Shown here piece after piece: positions 52,359 through 62,600 of a stretch of 64,000 nucleotides of DNA (position 1 is its first letter; every line of letters begins with the position of its first letter). The position numbers were made by a program, and so were the translations under genes. The DNA lies in NCBI RefSeq assembly GCF_900230215.1, contig NZ_LT907982.1, positions 1,364,001 to 1,428,000 of the forward strand. Direction: 5' to 3'. The notes beneath the pieces were generated by a model. The model was not told where the DNA came from. It searched no databases and saw only the letters and a program-made list of their open reading frames with translations. The stretch is from Jatrophihabitans sp. GAS493. Its GTDB lineage: Bacteria > Actinomycetota > Actinomycetes > Mycobacteriales > Jatrophihabitantaceae.

Positions 52359-54338
52359 TCACGCAACCGCCACCGAATCGGCGAGCAGCGTCGGCGCTGG
52401 ATCGCCGACGGGCTGCCGCCGCAGCAGCTGGTTGCTGAGGGCAGCGAAGAAGTCGAGCCCGTTGGCGGTGAACTGCAGGCGCAGCGCCAGCGCGTCGACC
52501 AGCTCGTCAGCCTCGATCGAGACGTTGCCACAGGAGTCGCCGTCCAGGCCCAGTTCGCCCAGCAATTCAAGGACGATCGCCAGTAGGGCCTCATCCTCGG
52601 CGCCCTCCAGCACCGGCAGGCTCAACGCGATCCCCGGGTTGGTCGAGCAGAGACGCAGCGCGCGCAGCATCCAGGCCCGGTGCTGCGGCCACTGCGGCCC
52701 GACGCGCAGCGTCAGCGGTGATCGGCTACGGCGGGCCCCGATGGTGGCCGCGAAGAGCTCGGCATGCAGCCGGGTCCCAACCACCTGGGCCAGCGGCAGG
52801 TTGATCCGCTCGAAGGGCGTCGGCTCGTCACTGCCGCGCATGAAACGCAGCAGCTCCCGGTTGTACTGAGCCTGGGCCGGGGTCGGCTCGACCTGGCTGA
52901 CCGCCGCCAAGTCCGCCGACGGCACCCGGCGAGCCTGGGCGTAGACGGCCTCGAGGCGCTGCGACCAGCCCGAGCCGGTGTGCGCGGCCAGTACAGTCCG
53001 TCGAGCCGCCTCGCCATGCTGACGGCGCAGCTTGGCCGACGCGGCCAGCGCGGCGATGCGTTCGAGATACTCACCGCGTGAACCGGCCCGGTGCAGCGGG
53101 TCGGTGAGACCGGGGGACTCGGCCGTCCATACGTCGCTGTACTTCTCCGGCTCCTGCAGGCTCAGCGTCGGTAGGCCGGCGACCGCCGCCTCGAGCAGCG
53201 CCGTGCCGGACGAGATCGGGTAGGCGTCGAGGTAGATGTCGCAGACCGGGTAGAGGGACGCCGCGTCACTGAGCAGCCCGAGGGCGAAGAAACGATTCGG
53301 GAACCGATCCATCAGGTCGCGCCACTCGCCCTGGGCCGGCGGTCCGACCAGTAGCAGGGTCAGCGCCGGAACCCGCTCCAGCAGCTCGGCGGCGATCTCG
53401 GCGAAGCCGGTCCCGAAGACCGGGCGCAGCTTCCCCGCCCCGGCGACGCAGACGGCGATCACACTGTCGGCGGGGATGCCGAGCCGGGCCCGGAGTTCGC
53501 CCCGGCTGCTCCCGGCCGAAGCCGGCTGGGCGTCGACCGAGAGCGGGAGCAGGCTCAGACGTTGCGCCGGTATCCCGCGAACCTCCGCGCAGAGACGGCC
53601 GCCGATGGGCCGGTTGTCGGTGACCACATCCGCCATCGACAGCCCGAGCCAGTAGGTGTGGTCGGCGTGGTTTTCGAAGATGATCGGCGGGCGGACACCG
53701 GGCAGGTTGGCCGCGGCGATCGCTACGGCGTCGAACGGGTGGGTATGCATGACGACGATGTCGGCCCGCTCCATCAGCCGTCGTAGCTCATAGGCCTGCT
53801 CCAGCAGGCTTCCGTAGGCCGCGGTGAGGTCGTGCACGCCGCCGCCGGAGCGGGCCACCGCGGAGAGCATCTCGGCCGGCACCGCTGAGGTCTGGTGGGT
53901 GAGGGCGACGTCGGCCCTCCGGGTGTCACGCTGGATCCAGCGCCAGGCGAGGCGCGAGTGCCCGCCGATGTCTCCGCAGTGGGTGAGGACGTGCAACACT
54001 CGCCCGTTGCTGCGCGACCGGTCGACCTGCGGGGCGGCCGTACCGGGAGCCCGGACCGAGTCGGTGATCATCGACTCCAGCCTCGGGTCGTTGAGGATGC
54101 CGATCGCGGCGTTCCAGGCGAAGTTCGCGGCGATCGTCGCCGCCAGCAGGACGTTCTCGGGGTCCGCGGCGAGCAGATGTCCGGCCGCGACGTCGACGAG
54201 GGCGTCATAGCAAGCCCGATTGGCGGCCAGCGAGCGGTCAGCCGCCGAAGCCGAGATTCCGCTTGACTTCTCTCCGGTTGTCTTCTCTCCGGTTGACTTC
54301 TCTCCGGTTGACTTCTCTGTGGTGGCGCCGTCGTTCAT
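52359..54338 (-). CDS. GT-B glycosyltransferase-like protein
   Basis: 659 residues. After a repetitive N-terminus (STGEK copies) there is a helical part, then a GT4/GT41-like two-domain glycosyltransferase: VLHVLTHCGDIGGHSRLAWRWI, VMHTHPFDAVAI, FENHADHTYWLGLSMADVV, IAVCVAGAGKLRPVFGTGF and the donor-site DIYLDAYPISSGTALLEAAVAGLPTLS. The last ~150 residues (LRLCSTNPGIALSLPVLEG onward) form a separate unknown domain. It overlaps the upstream ketoisomerase gene as ATGA, suggesting transfer of an unusual deoxysugar. Acceptor unknown. Confidence 0.82.
   Translation of the reverse strand: MNDGATTEKSTGEKSTGEKTTGEKSSGISASAADRSLAANRACYDALVDVAAGHLLAADPENVLLAATIAANFAWNAAIGILNDPRLESMITDSVRAPGTAAPQVDRSRSNGRVLHVLTHCGDIGGHSRLAWRWIQRDTRRADVALTHQTSAVPAEMLSAVARSGGGVHDLTAAYGSLLEQAYELRRLMERADIVVMHTHPFDAVAIAAANLPGVRPPIIFENHADHTYWLGLSMADVVTDNRPIGGRLCAEVRGIPAQRLSLLPLSVDAQPASAGSSRGELRARLGIPADSVIAVCVAGAGKLRPVFGTGFAEIAAELLERVPALTLLLVGPPAQGEWRDLMDRFPNRFFALGLLSDAASLYPVCDIYLDAYPISSGTALLEAAVAGLPTLSLQEPEKYSDVWTAESPGLTDPLHRAGSRGEYLERIAALAASAKLRRQHGEAARRTVLAAHTGSGWSQRLEAVYAQARRVPSADLAAVSQVEPTPAQAQYNRELLRFMRGSDEPTPFERINLPLAQVVGTRLHAELFAATIGARRSRSPLTLRVGPQWPQHRAWMLRALRLCSTNPGIALSLPVLEGAEDEALLAIVLELLGELGLDGDSCGNVSIEADELVDALALRLQFTANGLDFFAALSNQLLRRQPVGDPAPTLLADSVAVA
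54266..54325 (-). repeat. 15-bp tandem repeat, four units
   Basis: ACTTCTCTCCGGTTG on the plus strand repeats at 54266, 54281 (first base T), 54296 and, degenerate, 54311. It encodes STGEK/TTGEK units at the N-terminus of the glycosyltransferase and is likely to vary in number between strains. Confidence 0.88.
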
Positions 54339-54826
54339 GAGTCCCAGCCGAGCCGGTTCCCGGCGTCGACGGCGAACTCTTCGTATTCGCGGTAGTAGTC
54401 GTCCTCGTCGTAGTGGGCTGAGGCCAGCACCATGCAGACGGAGCCCGAGGAGAAGTTGTCGATCTCGCGCCAGACCATCGGCGGCACGTAGAGCCCCTTG
54501 TAGGAGCGGTTCAGGCTGTGGATGCGGCGCTCGACGCCGTCGTCGAGGACGATGTCGAAGCTGCCCGACATGGCGATGATGAGCTGGTGCAGCCCCTTGT
54601 GCGCATGGCCGCCGCGACTGGCGCCGCCGGGGACGTCATAGAGGTAGTACACCCGCTCGATGGCGAACGGGATGTGCCTACCGGCCTCGACGAAGGTGAG
54701 GTTGCCGCGCGGGTCCCCGACAATCGGGAGATCGACGACCAAGGAGCGGGTCAACGGGTTGGCCGGGCGGGTGCGCAGCGTGGTGCTCGGGAATTGGGTC
54801 AGATCCGTCAGGGGGGTGGCTGACAC
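54335..54826 (-). CDS. FdtA/QdtA-like dTDP-sugar 3,4-ketoisomerase (WxcM-like cupin)
   Basis: 163 residues from GTG 54826, which has AGGAGA upstream; TTG 54844 would put that site inside the gene. The cupin core shows GDPRGNLTFVEAG, IERVYYLYDVPGGASRGGHAHK with the catalytic His pair, GSFDIVLDDG and LYVPPMVWREIDNFS, close to FdtA/QdtA, which convert dTDP-4-keto-6-deoxyglucose into 3-keto isomers for amino-deoxysugars. No aminotransferase is adjacent. First of two coupled minus-strand genes. Confidence 0.88.
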   Translation of the reverse strand: MSATPLTDLTQFPSTTLRTRPANPLTRSLVVDLPIVGDPRGNLTFVEAGRHIPFAIERVYYLYDVPGGASRGGHAHKGLHQLIIAMSGSFDIVLDDGVERRIHSLNRSYKGLYVPPMVWREIDNFSSGSVCMVLASAHYDEDDYYREYEEFAVDAGNRLGWDS

Positions 54827-54926
54827 GCGATTTCTCCTACTCAACTCGGCGCCCGTGAAGTACCGGCTGAACCCCTCATCGGCCCGCCGCCGGGGAATGT
54901 GAGCGAGATCAACGCATTTACCTACC

Positions 54927-56003
54927 GTGACTCAGGTATCTGCGCCGGGGGCCGATAGCTCTTATGTGACCCTCGTGACGGAGCTCGACACCCTGCGCTT
55001 TGCCGCGCCCGGAAGTCAGAATGCCCGGTGGCGACGCCTCTTCAACTGGGCGTCCTTCCATGAGCTCAACCTGGGCGCCGCTCCCGGCGCCGGTCAGTCC
55101 ACGCCGCAGACTGGCCTCAGCGAGCAGGACGTCCTCTTCACCGAGGTGCATGACGACGCCGGCCGCATGCTCGGCGGCCTCAGCGGGGTCCGCGACGGGG
55201 ACACCTTCATCTCCGGCTACAGCGCGCCGTTCGGCGGAGTCGACCTGGTCGACGACCGCGAGACCAACGACAACATCGCTGACGTGGTGCTCGGGTCGGT
55301 GCGCAACATCGAGGCGGCCGGTGTTCGCTCGCTGCGGCTGAAGCTGCCCCCAGCCTGCTACTCCGACAACGAACCGGTCGTCCAGTTCACCCTCCTCAAC
55401 GCCGGCTTCACCGTCGAACGCTGCGAGCTGAACCAGCACATCCCGGTGAGCAACTGGCGCACTCCGCTGGAGTACGTGCACGCCCTACGCCCGGCGGCCC
55501 AGAAGACGCTGCGCTACCTGCTCACCGAGGAGTTGACCTTCAGCGAGGTCAGCGACGACGCCCTCTGGGCGCAGGCGTACACGCTGCTGGCCGAGAACCG
55601 GCTGCGCAAGGGGCGTCGCTTCGCCCTCTCGGCCGACTACCTCACCCGCGCCCGCACTCAGCTCAACCCACACGTGCGGATGTTCGCGCTGCGCCACGGT
55701 GGCGGGCTGGTCGCGGCCGCACTGGTCTACCGGGTCGCACCCGGACGGGACCTTGTCGTCGCCTGGGGCGACGCCGAGCACGAGCTGAAGCGCTCCCCGA
55801 TGATGCTGCTGGCCTACCGGCTGGTGGAGCGGGCGATCACCGACGGCGTCGGGGTCATCGACCTGGGCATCTCCAACGAACCCGAGCCACGACTGAACGA
55901 GGGGGGCTCCGGACTGGTTCCGAACTCCGGGCTCGTGCAGTTCAAGCGCAGCGTGCTTGCCAAGATCGAGCCGCGACTCACCCTGGTAAAGGACCTCCGA
56001 TGA
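54927..56003 (+). CDS. FemAB/GNAT-like acyltransferase
   Basis: 358 residues from GTG. A divergent N-terminal half is followed by a GNAT-like half: RPAAQKTLRYLLTEELTFSEV, HVRMFALRHGGGLVAAALVYRV, MLLAYRLVERAITDGVGVIDLGIS, and LVQFKRSVLAKIEPR, the pattern of FemAB/BioF2-type acetyltransferases that act on cell-wall or sugar amines. Divergent from the ketoisomerase. It overlaps the following methyltransferase as ATGA. Confidence 0.78.
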   Translation: MTQVSAPGADSSYVTLVTELDTLRFAAPGSQNARWRRLFNWASFHELNLGAAPGAGQSTPQTGLSEQDVLFTEVHDDAGRMLGGLSGVRDGDTFISGYSAPFGGVDLVDDRETNDNIADVVLGSVRNIEAAGVRSLRLKLPPACYSDNEPVVQFTLLNAGFTVERCELNQHIPVSNWRTPLEYVHALRPAAQKTLRYLLTEELTFSEVSDDALWAQAYTLLAENRLRKGRRFALSADYLTRARTQLNPHVRMFALRHGGGLVAAALVYRVAPGRDLVVAWGDAEHELKRSPMMLLAYRLVERAITDGVGVIDLGISNEPEPRLNEGGSGLVPNSGLVQFKRSVLAKIEPRLTLVKDLR

Positions 56004-56755
56004 CCGGAATCGACTACGCAGACACCTATGACCCGGATACCGACTTCGACCGGTACTACACGATCGCGACCTCGCGTCGCATCGCGGAGCGGATCACCGT
56101 CGGCGATCGGGTGCTCGAGCTCGGCTGTGCGACCGGCTTGATGTCCAGCAAAACGTTGGCTCTCAGCGCGCCCAGTTGCTGGGTCGGCGTCGATCGCTCG
56201 GAGGTCTTCCTGGATCGGGCCCGGCAGCGCGGTCTGCTCGGTGCGCGCTTCGAGGTAGGTGACCTCGACGATCTGCAGGTGGGGGTCAAGCGTTACGAGC
56301 ATCTCCTCGCCACCAACGTGCTCCACGAGCTGGCCGACCCGGTCGAGTTCCTGCGCCGCTGCTCGCAGCTGCTGGTGCCGGGCGGAATGATCCACATAAC
56401 GCTGCAGAATCCGCACTCCATTCATCGCCTCTGCGCGCTGGAGATGGGACTCATCTCATCCCTCGACGAGATCTCCGAGCGCGGCAGCCAGTGGGGCACC
56501 CGTGGGCTCTGGGGCGCCGACGAACTGCAGGCGCTGGCCGAGCGGGCCGGGCTCTCGGTCGCCGCGCGCGAGGGCATCATGCTCAAGCCGCTGCCGAACA
56601 GCCTGATGAGCCAGCTGCCCGAGGAGGTCATCGAGGGGTTCATCCGCGGTGCCGTCCACCTGCCCGACGTCGCGGCCATGACCTACCTGGTGCTGACGAA
56701 CGACAGCCAGCTCGATTCGGCCCTCACCGACAGCCTGGTCTGCACCGATGACTGA
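56000..56755 (+). CDS. class I SAM-dependent methyltransferase
   Basis: 251 residues. VLELGCATGLMSS is motif I, VGVDRSEVF the acidic SAM loop, LVPGGMIHITLQNP motif III. The C-terminal part (MLKPLPNSLMSQLPEEVIEGFI) is closely mirrored in the methyltransferase at 58130-58897 (LKTVPNSMMLDWPQELIAALI), so the two are paralogues. Overlaps both neighbours, hence one operon. Substrate probably a sugar or sugar-derived moiety. Confidence 0.88.
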   Translation: MTGIDYADTYDPDTDFDRYYTIATSRRIAERITVGDRVLELGCATGLMSSKTLALSAPSCWVGVDRSEVFLDRARQRGLLGARFEVGDLDDLQVGVKRYEHLLATNVLHELADPVEFLRRCSQLLVPGGMIHITLQNPHSIHRLCALEMGLISSLDEISERGSQWGTRGLWGADELQALAERAGLSVAAREGIMLKPLPNSLMSQLPEEVIEGFIRGAVHLPDVAAMTYLVLTNDSQLDSALTDSLVCTDD

Positions 56756-58133
56756 ACGGATCGTCGTCGGGTCGAGCATCGCCTCCCTGGTCGCCGCTGA
56801 CCGCCTGGCCGCCGCCGGTGAGCCGGTGCGGCTGCTGGTCGACCGGCGCCCACCCGGAGGTGGCTTCGGCTCCATGCGCCTGGACGGGCGCGTCCTGGAG
56901 CTCGGCGTCCGGCTGCTTGAACTGAGCTACGAGCAGAGCACGTCGACGCCCCCGTTGAGCTCCTACGTGCCGGGTCCGGCCGGTCACCGGCACTACGTGT
57001 CGACGATCAGCACGTACCTCAGCGACCTCGTCGGTGATCGGCTGGTGCAGGTGGCGCGTCCGCAGATGCTCTTCAACGGCCGCGTCGTCGACGACCTGTA
57101 TTTCACGACCGATGCCGCCGCCCTGCGCGAGGCGCTCAGCGACACCGAGCGCGCGGCGATTCGCTGCGAGGCGATGGCCTGCTGGCGGGGCATGGGTGAC
57201 CCGGCCGGTCTGCTGGCCGCCGACACCGTGCGCCGGCTGGACCAGATGACTCTCGGCGACGCGTCGTTCGTCAACCACGGTGAGACCTTCCACCGTCTGT
57301 TCATGGAGCCGATGGCGGAGAAGTTCGTCGCCGGTGGCTGCACTGATGTGATCGCGGCGCTGCGCCGCAAGATCTGGCTGCCGCTCTTCTGGCCGCAGAC
57401 GCTGGCCCAGGCCGCCGGGGACGAGAAGATTCAGTTCGCCGTCGACCGGCCGTTTCACAGCGTCGCCGGTGGTGGTGCCGGCGAGGTGGTGGCCGAGCTG
57501 CTGGCCCGGCTGGCGACTCACGGGGTGCGTCCGGAGCAGGTCGGCGCCCTCACGGCGCTGGAGTCGCTGCCGAACGGGGCGACCCGGATCGGCTTCGCCG
57601 ACGGGCTCACCCTGGACGCCGACTACCCGGTCATCGGCGCGCCGGCCGGGCAGCTCTTCGCCGCCGTCGGGGCCGAGTACACCCCTGACTCGGCACGCAC
57701 CGTCATCAGCTGGCTCGAAGTCGCCGACGACGACCTGCTGCAGCTGCCGTCGCTGCTGAACATCGTGGATTCCGACGTGCCGGCGATCCGGATCTCCTCC
57801 GGCGGCGTCGGCTCGCCGGGGCACAGTGTGCTCACGGTGGAGCTGCGTCATGACACGCCGGAGGTGGAGATCGTCGCCGCCGCCCGCAAATCAGTGGAGC
57901 GCGCCGCGATCCTGCGCGCCGGGGCCGAGATGGTCGAACTGCGCAGCGGCGCAGTCAACTCCTTCCCGCTGCCGACGCACGCGAACTCGCTGCGTTTCGG
58001 TCAGGCCGCGACCGCGGTTGACCACGCCAACCTCAATGCCGAGATCGTCGGCGCCGGCCTGCAGTTCGGCGCCGACGCCCTCGGCGAACAGATCGTCCAG
58101 GGACTACGAGCAGCGGAGGCGCTGAGCCGATGA
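56748..58133 (+). CDS. FAD/NAD(P)-binding amine-oxidase-like flavoprotein
   Basis: 461 residues. N-terminal Rossmann IVVGSSIASLVAADRLAAAGEPVRLL (glycine pattern relaxed), GGGFGSMRLDGRVLELGVRLL as the second FAD segment, and a C-terminal closing segment FGADALGEQIVQGLRAAEAL. The fold resembles protoporphyrinogen-oxidase/amine-oxidase proteins, also seen as UDP-galactopyranose-mutase-like flavoproteins in glycan loci. Flanked by two paralogous methyltransferases and overlapping both (eight and four bases). Reaction unknown. Confidence 0.8.
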   Translation: MTERIVVGSSIASLVAADRLAAAGEPVRLLVDRRPPGGGFGSMRLDGRVLELGVRLLELSYEQSTSTPPLSSYVPGPAGHRHYVSTISTYLSDLVGDRLVQVARPQMLFNGRVVDDLYFTTDAAALREALSDTERAAIRCEAMACWRGMGDPAGLLAADTVRRLDQMTLGDASFVNHGETFHRLFMEPMAEKFVAGGCTDVIAALRRKIWLPLFWPQTLAQAAGDEKIQFAVDRPFHSVAGGGAGEVVAELLARLATHGVRPEQVGALTALESLPNGATRIGFADGLTLDADYPVIGAPAGQLFAAVGAEYTPDSARTVISWLEVADDDLLQLPSLLNIVDSDVPAIRISSGGVGSPGHSVLTVELRHDTPEVEIVAAARKSVERAAILRAGAEMVELRSGAVNSFPLPTHANSLRFGQAATAVDHANLNAEIVGAGLQFGADALGEQIVQGLRAAEALSR

Positions 58134-58897
58134 CACTGACCACCGAGACCCAGCCGGTCTCCAACGAATTGACGCCGGAGAAGCTCGACGCCTTCGCCGA
58201 CGAGTACTACCTCAACGCGGCGGTGGCCGACGTCGACATCGAGGAGATGGGGCAGGAGCGTTCGCTGGACCGCACCCTGGCCGCCCTGCACGGCGCCGAG
58301 CGGGTGCTGGAGATGGGCTTCGGCACCGGTCTTGTCACCGGCGAACTGCTGGCCCGCGGCGTGAACATCGAGGTCGTCGAGGGCTCCCCCCGGCTGGCCC
58401 AGGCCGCGCTGGAGAAGCACGCCGGCACCGGCCTGGTCGTGCACACCGCGATGTTCGAGGAGTTCACCCCGGCCGAACCCTACGACGCCGTACTCGCGCT
58501 GCACATCGCCGAACACGTCGACGACCCGGTCGCTCTCTTCAGCCAGATCCGCACCTGGCTGCGTCCCGGTGGGGCGCTGATCGTCATGGTCCCCAATGCC
58601 GAGTCGCTGCACCGCCGCCTCGCCGTCCGGATGGGCTTCATGGATCGCCTGGACGTGCTCAGCGACCGTGACCGTCTGGTCGGCCACCTGCGGGTCTTCG
58701 ACTTCGACATGCTCGGGCGGGACCTGAACGCCGCCGGGTTCAGTGTCACCGAGCAGTTCGGCTACCAGCTGAAGACGGTTCCGAACTCGATGATGCTCGA
58801 CTGGCCGCAGGAGCTCATCGCCGCGCTGATCGACATCAGCCCGGAGATCCCGCCGGCCATGCTGGCCAACATCGGCGTGCGGGCCATCGCGAACTGA
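58130..58897 (+). CDS. class I SAM-dependent methyltransferase, paralogue of 56000-56755
   Basis: 255 residues: VLEMGFGTGLVTG motif I, VEVVEGSP-type acidic loop (NIEVVEGSPRL), LALHIAEHVDDPVALF, LRPGGALIVMVPNAESLHRR. Its C-terminus PNSMMLDWPQELI matches PNSLMSQLPEEVI in the first enzyme. Last gene of the 54927-58897 operon, overlapping the flavoprotein by ATGA. Confidence 0.88.
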   Translation: MTLTTETQPVSNELTPEKLDAFADEYYLNAAVADVDIEEMGQERSLDRTLAALHGAERVLEMGFGTGLVTGELLARGVNIEVVEGSPRLAQAALEKHAGTGLVVHTAMFEEFTPAEPYDAVLALHIAEHVDDPVALFSQIRTWLRPGGALIVMVPNAESLHRRLAVRMGFMDRLDVLSDRDRLVGHLRVFDFDMLGRDLNAAGFSVTEQFGYQLKTVPNSMMLDWPQELIAALIDISPEIPPAMLANIGVRAIAN

Positions 58898-58953
58898 CAG
58901 GGCGTCGCGCTAATTGCGGTGCTCGTCGCCGCGTCGTGGTGTTCGATGGGGTT

Positions 58954-59532
58954 ATGGGCCTCAGCACGCAAACGTCCTCGGCCATCGCGCCGGTCGAACT
59001 CGCCTCCGTCCCCTCCCCCGGGTGGGCCGCGGTGCGCCTGCGCCCGCTCACCGATGCCGACGTGCCGGCGATCGTAGTCGCCTGCCAGGACGGGCAGACG
59101 CAGCGCTTCACCACCATCCCGATCCCGTACACCGAGCAGGATGGGCAGGAATTCATTGCCCTTGCCGCCTCCGGGTACGCCAACGGTCGTAACCCGATCT
59201 TCGCGATCTCGACCGACGAGCACCCATACGCCGGCAGTATCGATCTGCGCCTCGACGGCGAGGGTGGCGCCGAGGTGGGGTTCGCCGTCGCGCCCTGGGC
59301 CCGCTGCAACGGGGTCGCCAGCTCCGCGCTGCGCACCATCTGCGACTGGGGCTTCGACGCATTGGCGCTGCAGCGCATCGAGTGGTTGGCCTTCGTCGGC
59401 AACTGGGGATCGCGGCGCACCGCCGAACGGGTCGGCTTCCAGTACGAGGGGATCGCGCGCTCGCGCTGTGTCGCCCGCGGCGTCCGCCATGACGCCTGGG
59501 TGGCCGCGCTCCTGCCGGGCGACCGCCACTGA
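58954..59532 (+). CDS. GNAT-family N-acetyltransferase (RimJ/RimL type)
   Basis: 192 residues. AVRLRPLTDADVPAIVVACQD begins the GNAT fold, VGFAVAPWARCNGVASSALRTICDWGF is the acetyl-CoA pyrophosphate loop (RxxGxA degenerated to CNGVAS), and RIEWLAFVGNWGSRRTAERVGFQYEGIARSR the conserved late part of RimJ/RimL proteins. GTG 58936 is an alternative start. Monocistronic. Confidence 0.85.
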   Translation: MGLSTQTSSAIAPVELASVPSPGWAAVRLRPLTDADVPAIVVACQDGQTQRFTTIPIPYTEQDGQEFIALAASGYANGRNPIFAISTDEHPYAGSIDLRLDGEGGAEVGFAVAPWARCNGVASSALRTICDWGFDALALQRIEWLAFVGNWGSRRTAERVGFQYEGIARSRCVARGVRHDAWVAALLPGDRH

Positions 59533-59613
59533 CCGGCCTGTCGAACGCCGTTCACCTGAACCTGAGACTATGAGGGCACCTGCCCCATTGGCCGAGTTGG
59601 TGAAGACAGGACC

Positions 59614-62600
59614 GTGACCGAAGAGCCCGCACCGCCCGCCCTGTCGGCGACTCCGGCCCCGACCGGCGATGTGCACGGCCATGTGCACGGCGATGTAAAC
59701 GGCCATGTGCTTGGCGACGTCGCCGCTGCCCCGGCGGTGCGCACCCTCATCGACGTCTTCGCCGCCACCGTCGCCGCGTTCCCGGCGGCGCCGGCGCTGG
59801 ACGACGGCACGAGCACCGTCAGCTACGGCGAGCTGCAGCGGGCCGTGACGAGCTTTGCCGAGAACCTGGTCGAGGCCGGGGTGCGGCGCGGTGACCGGGT
59901 CGGAGTCCGGCTCCCGTCGGGAACCCACGATCTGTACATCGCCATCCTGGCTATTCTCAGCGCCGGCGCGGCCTACGTCCCGGTGGATGCCGACGACCCG
60001 CCGGAGCGGGCGGAACTGGTCTTCTCCGAGGCGGCGGTGCGCTTGGTCGTCGACACCGAATTCTGGGCCAGATCCGGGACCGAGTCCGGGTCTGAGTCCG
60101 GGCCGTCCCGTCCGACCGCGGACCAGAGCCGACCCGCACCGGAGCAGCCGACCCCCGCGGATGACGCCTGGATCATCTTCACCTCGGGCTCGACGGGAAC
60201 GCCGAAGGGCGTCGCGGTGAGCCACCGCAGCGCGGCCGCCTTCGTCGACGCCGAGGCGAGAATGTTCCTGCCGAATCAGCCGATCGTCCCCGGAGACCGG
60301 GTGCTTGCCGGTCTCTCCGTGGCCTTCGACGCCTCCTGCGAGGAGATGTGGCTGGCCTGGCGCTACGGGGCCTGCCTGGTGCCGGCGCCCCGCTCCCTGG
60401 TGCGCAGCGGTATCGACCTCGGCCCCTGGCTCATCCGGCAGCGGATCACCATCGTCTCGACCGTCCCGACACTGGCCGCGCTCTGGCCGCCGGACTGCCT
60501 GGACGGGGTGCGGCTGCTCATCTTCGGCGGCGAGGCCTGCCCGCCGGAGCTGGTCGACCGGCTGGTCGAGGAGGGGCGCGAAGTCTGGAACACCTACGGC
60601 CCGACCGAGGCGACGGTGGTGGCCTGCGGCGCCCTGCTACGGGAGGATGAGCCGGTCCGGATCGGGCTTCCGCTGGACGGCTGGGAGTTGGCCGTGGTGG
60701 ACGGGCAGGGTCAGCCGGTCGAGGTGGGTGCGGTCGGCGAGCTGATCATCGGCGGGGTCGGGCTGGCCCGCTACCTGGACCCGCAGAAGGACGCCGAGAA
60801 GTTCGCGCCGTTCCCGACCTTGGGCTGGCCGCGGGCCTACCGCTCGGGCGACCTGGTCCGCTACGAGACGGATGGCCTTGTTTTTCAGGGACGAGCCGAC
60901 GAACAGGTGAAGCTCGGCGGGCGGCGCATCGAGCTCGGCGAGGTGGACGCGGCGCTGCAGGCACTGCCCGACGTGGTGGCCGCCGCCGCCGCGGTGAAGA
61001 GCACGCCGGCCGGCAACCAGATCCTGGTCGGCTACGTCGTCATCAGCCCGGAGCAGGAGTTCGTGCCGTCTGAGGCGCTCGCCCGGCTGCGCGAACAGCT
61101 GCCGGCCGCGCTGGTGCCGGTGCTGGCCGTGGTGGATGACCTCCCCACCCGGACCTCCGGCAAGGTCGACCGCAACGCGCTGCCGTGGCCGCTCACCGGC
61201 GGCGCTCCGGCCGAGGCGAACCACAATCTCACCGGCACCGCCGCGTGGCTGGCCGAACGCTGGTCGGGGGTGCTCGGCAGTCAGGTGCTGGGTGCCGACG
61301 ATGACTTCTTCGCCCACGGCGGGGGGAGCCTGTCGGCGGCGCGTCTCATCTCGATGCTGCGGGAGCGCTTCACCAGCGTGACGGTGGCCGACATCTACCA
61401 GAACCCGCGACTGGGAGACCTGGCCGACCTGCTGGACGTGTCGGCACCGGCGAAGGAAGCCGTGGTGCGGTCCATGCGCCCGGTACCGCGAGCGACCCAG
61501 CTCGTCCAGGTGCTGCTCACCCTGGCGCTGCAGACCGTCACCGGACTGCGCTGGCTCACCGTGCTCGGGTTGCTCAACAACCTGTTGAACCGCTACGGCC
61601 GCCCGTCCGGCTACGAGTGGGCACCGACCGTCTCCTGGTGGTGGTTGCTGGGCGCGCTCATCGTTCTGGTCAGCCCGCCGGGGCGGATGGGACTGGCCGT
61701 CCTCGGAGCCCGGGCCCTGCTGTGGGGCGTGCAACCGGGGGAGCATCCGCGGGGTGGCTCGGTGCACATCCGGGTCTGGACGGCCGAACGGCTGGCCGAT
61801 GCGGTCGGTGCGGCCAACCTGGCCGGCGCGCCGTGGATCGCCTACTACGCAAGGGCATTGGGGGCCAAGGTCGGGCGCGACGTGCACCTGCATTCGCTGC
61901 CACCGATCACCGGGATGCTGACCCTGGGCCGCGGCGCAGCGATCGAACCCGAGGTCGACCTCTCCGGGTACTGGATCGACGGGGACGTGCTGCGTCTGGG
62001 ACGGGTGCACGTCGGGGTCAACGCCACCGTCGGCTCCCGCAGCACCCTGGCCCCCGGGGCCCGGGTCGGCCGGGACGCCCAGGTCGAGGCCGGCTCCTGG
62101 GTGACCGGGCAGGTCGGCGATGGCGAGAAGTGGGCCGGAGCGCCGGCCGCGTACGAAGGGCTGGCCAAGGACGACTGGCCGCATCAGGTGCCACGGCGAC
62201 GGCGCTGGGTGATCGCCTACGCCCTGGCGTCGGCGGTCTTCGCGCTGCTGCCGGTGCTGGCGCTGCTGCCCGGCCTCGCCCTGGTCGCCCGCCTGGTGCA
62301 CGAGGCCGACACGCTGGCGGCGGCGACGCGGGCGGTGGCGATCGCCGTGCCCGCGGTGGCATTGAGCTGGCTGGTCGGCTATGCGCTCCTGACCCTGCTC
62401 ATCGTGCGGGCCCTCGGCATCGGCGTGCGGGCCGGCGAGTTCCCGGTCCGCAGCCGGATCGGTTGGCAGGTGTGGGCCACCGAGCGGCTGATGGACTCGG
62501 CCCGCTCGCTGCTCTTCCCGATCTACTCGAGCCTCTTCACCCCGATCTGGCTGCGGGCGCTCGGGGCGCAGATCGGTCGCGGGGTCGAGGCGTCCACGGT

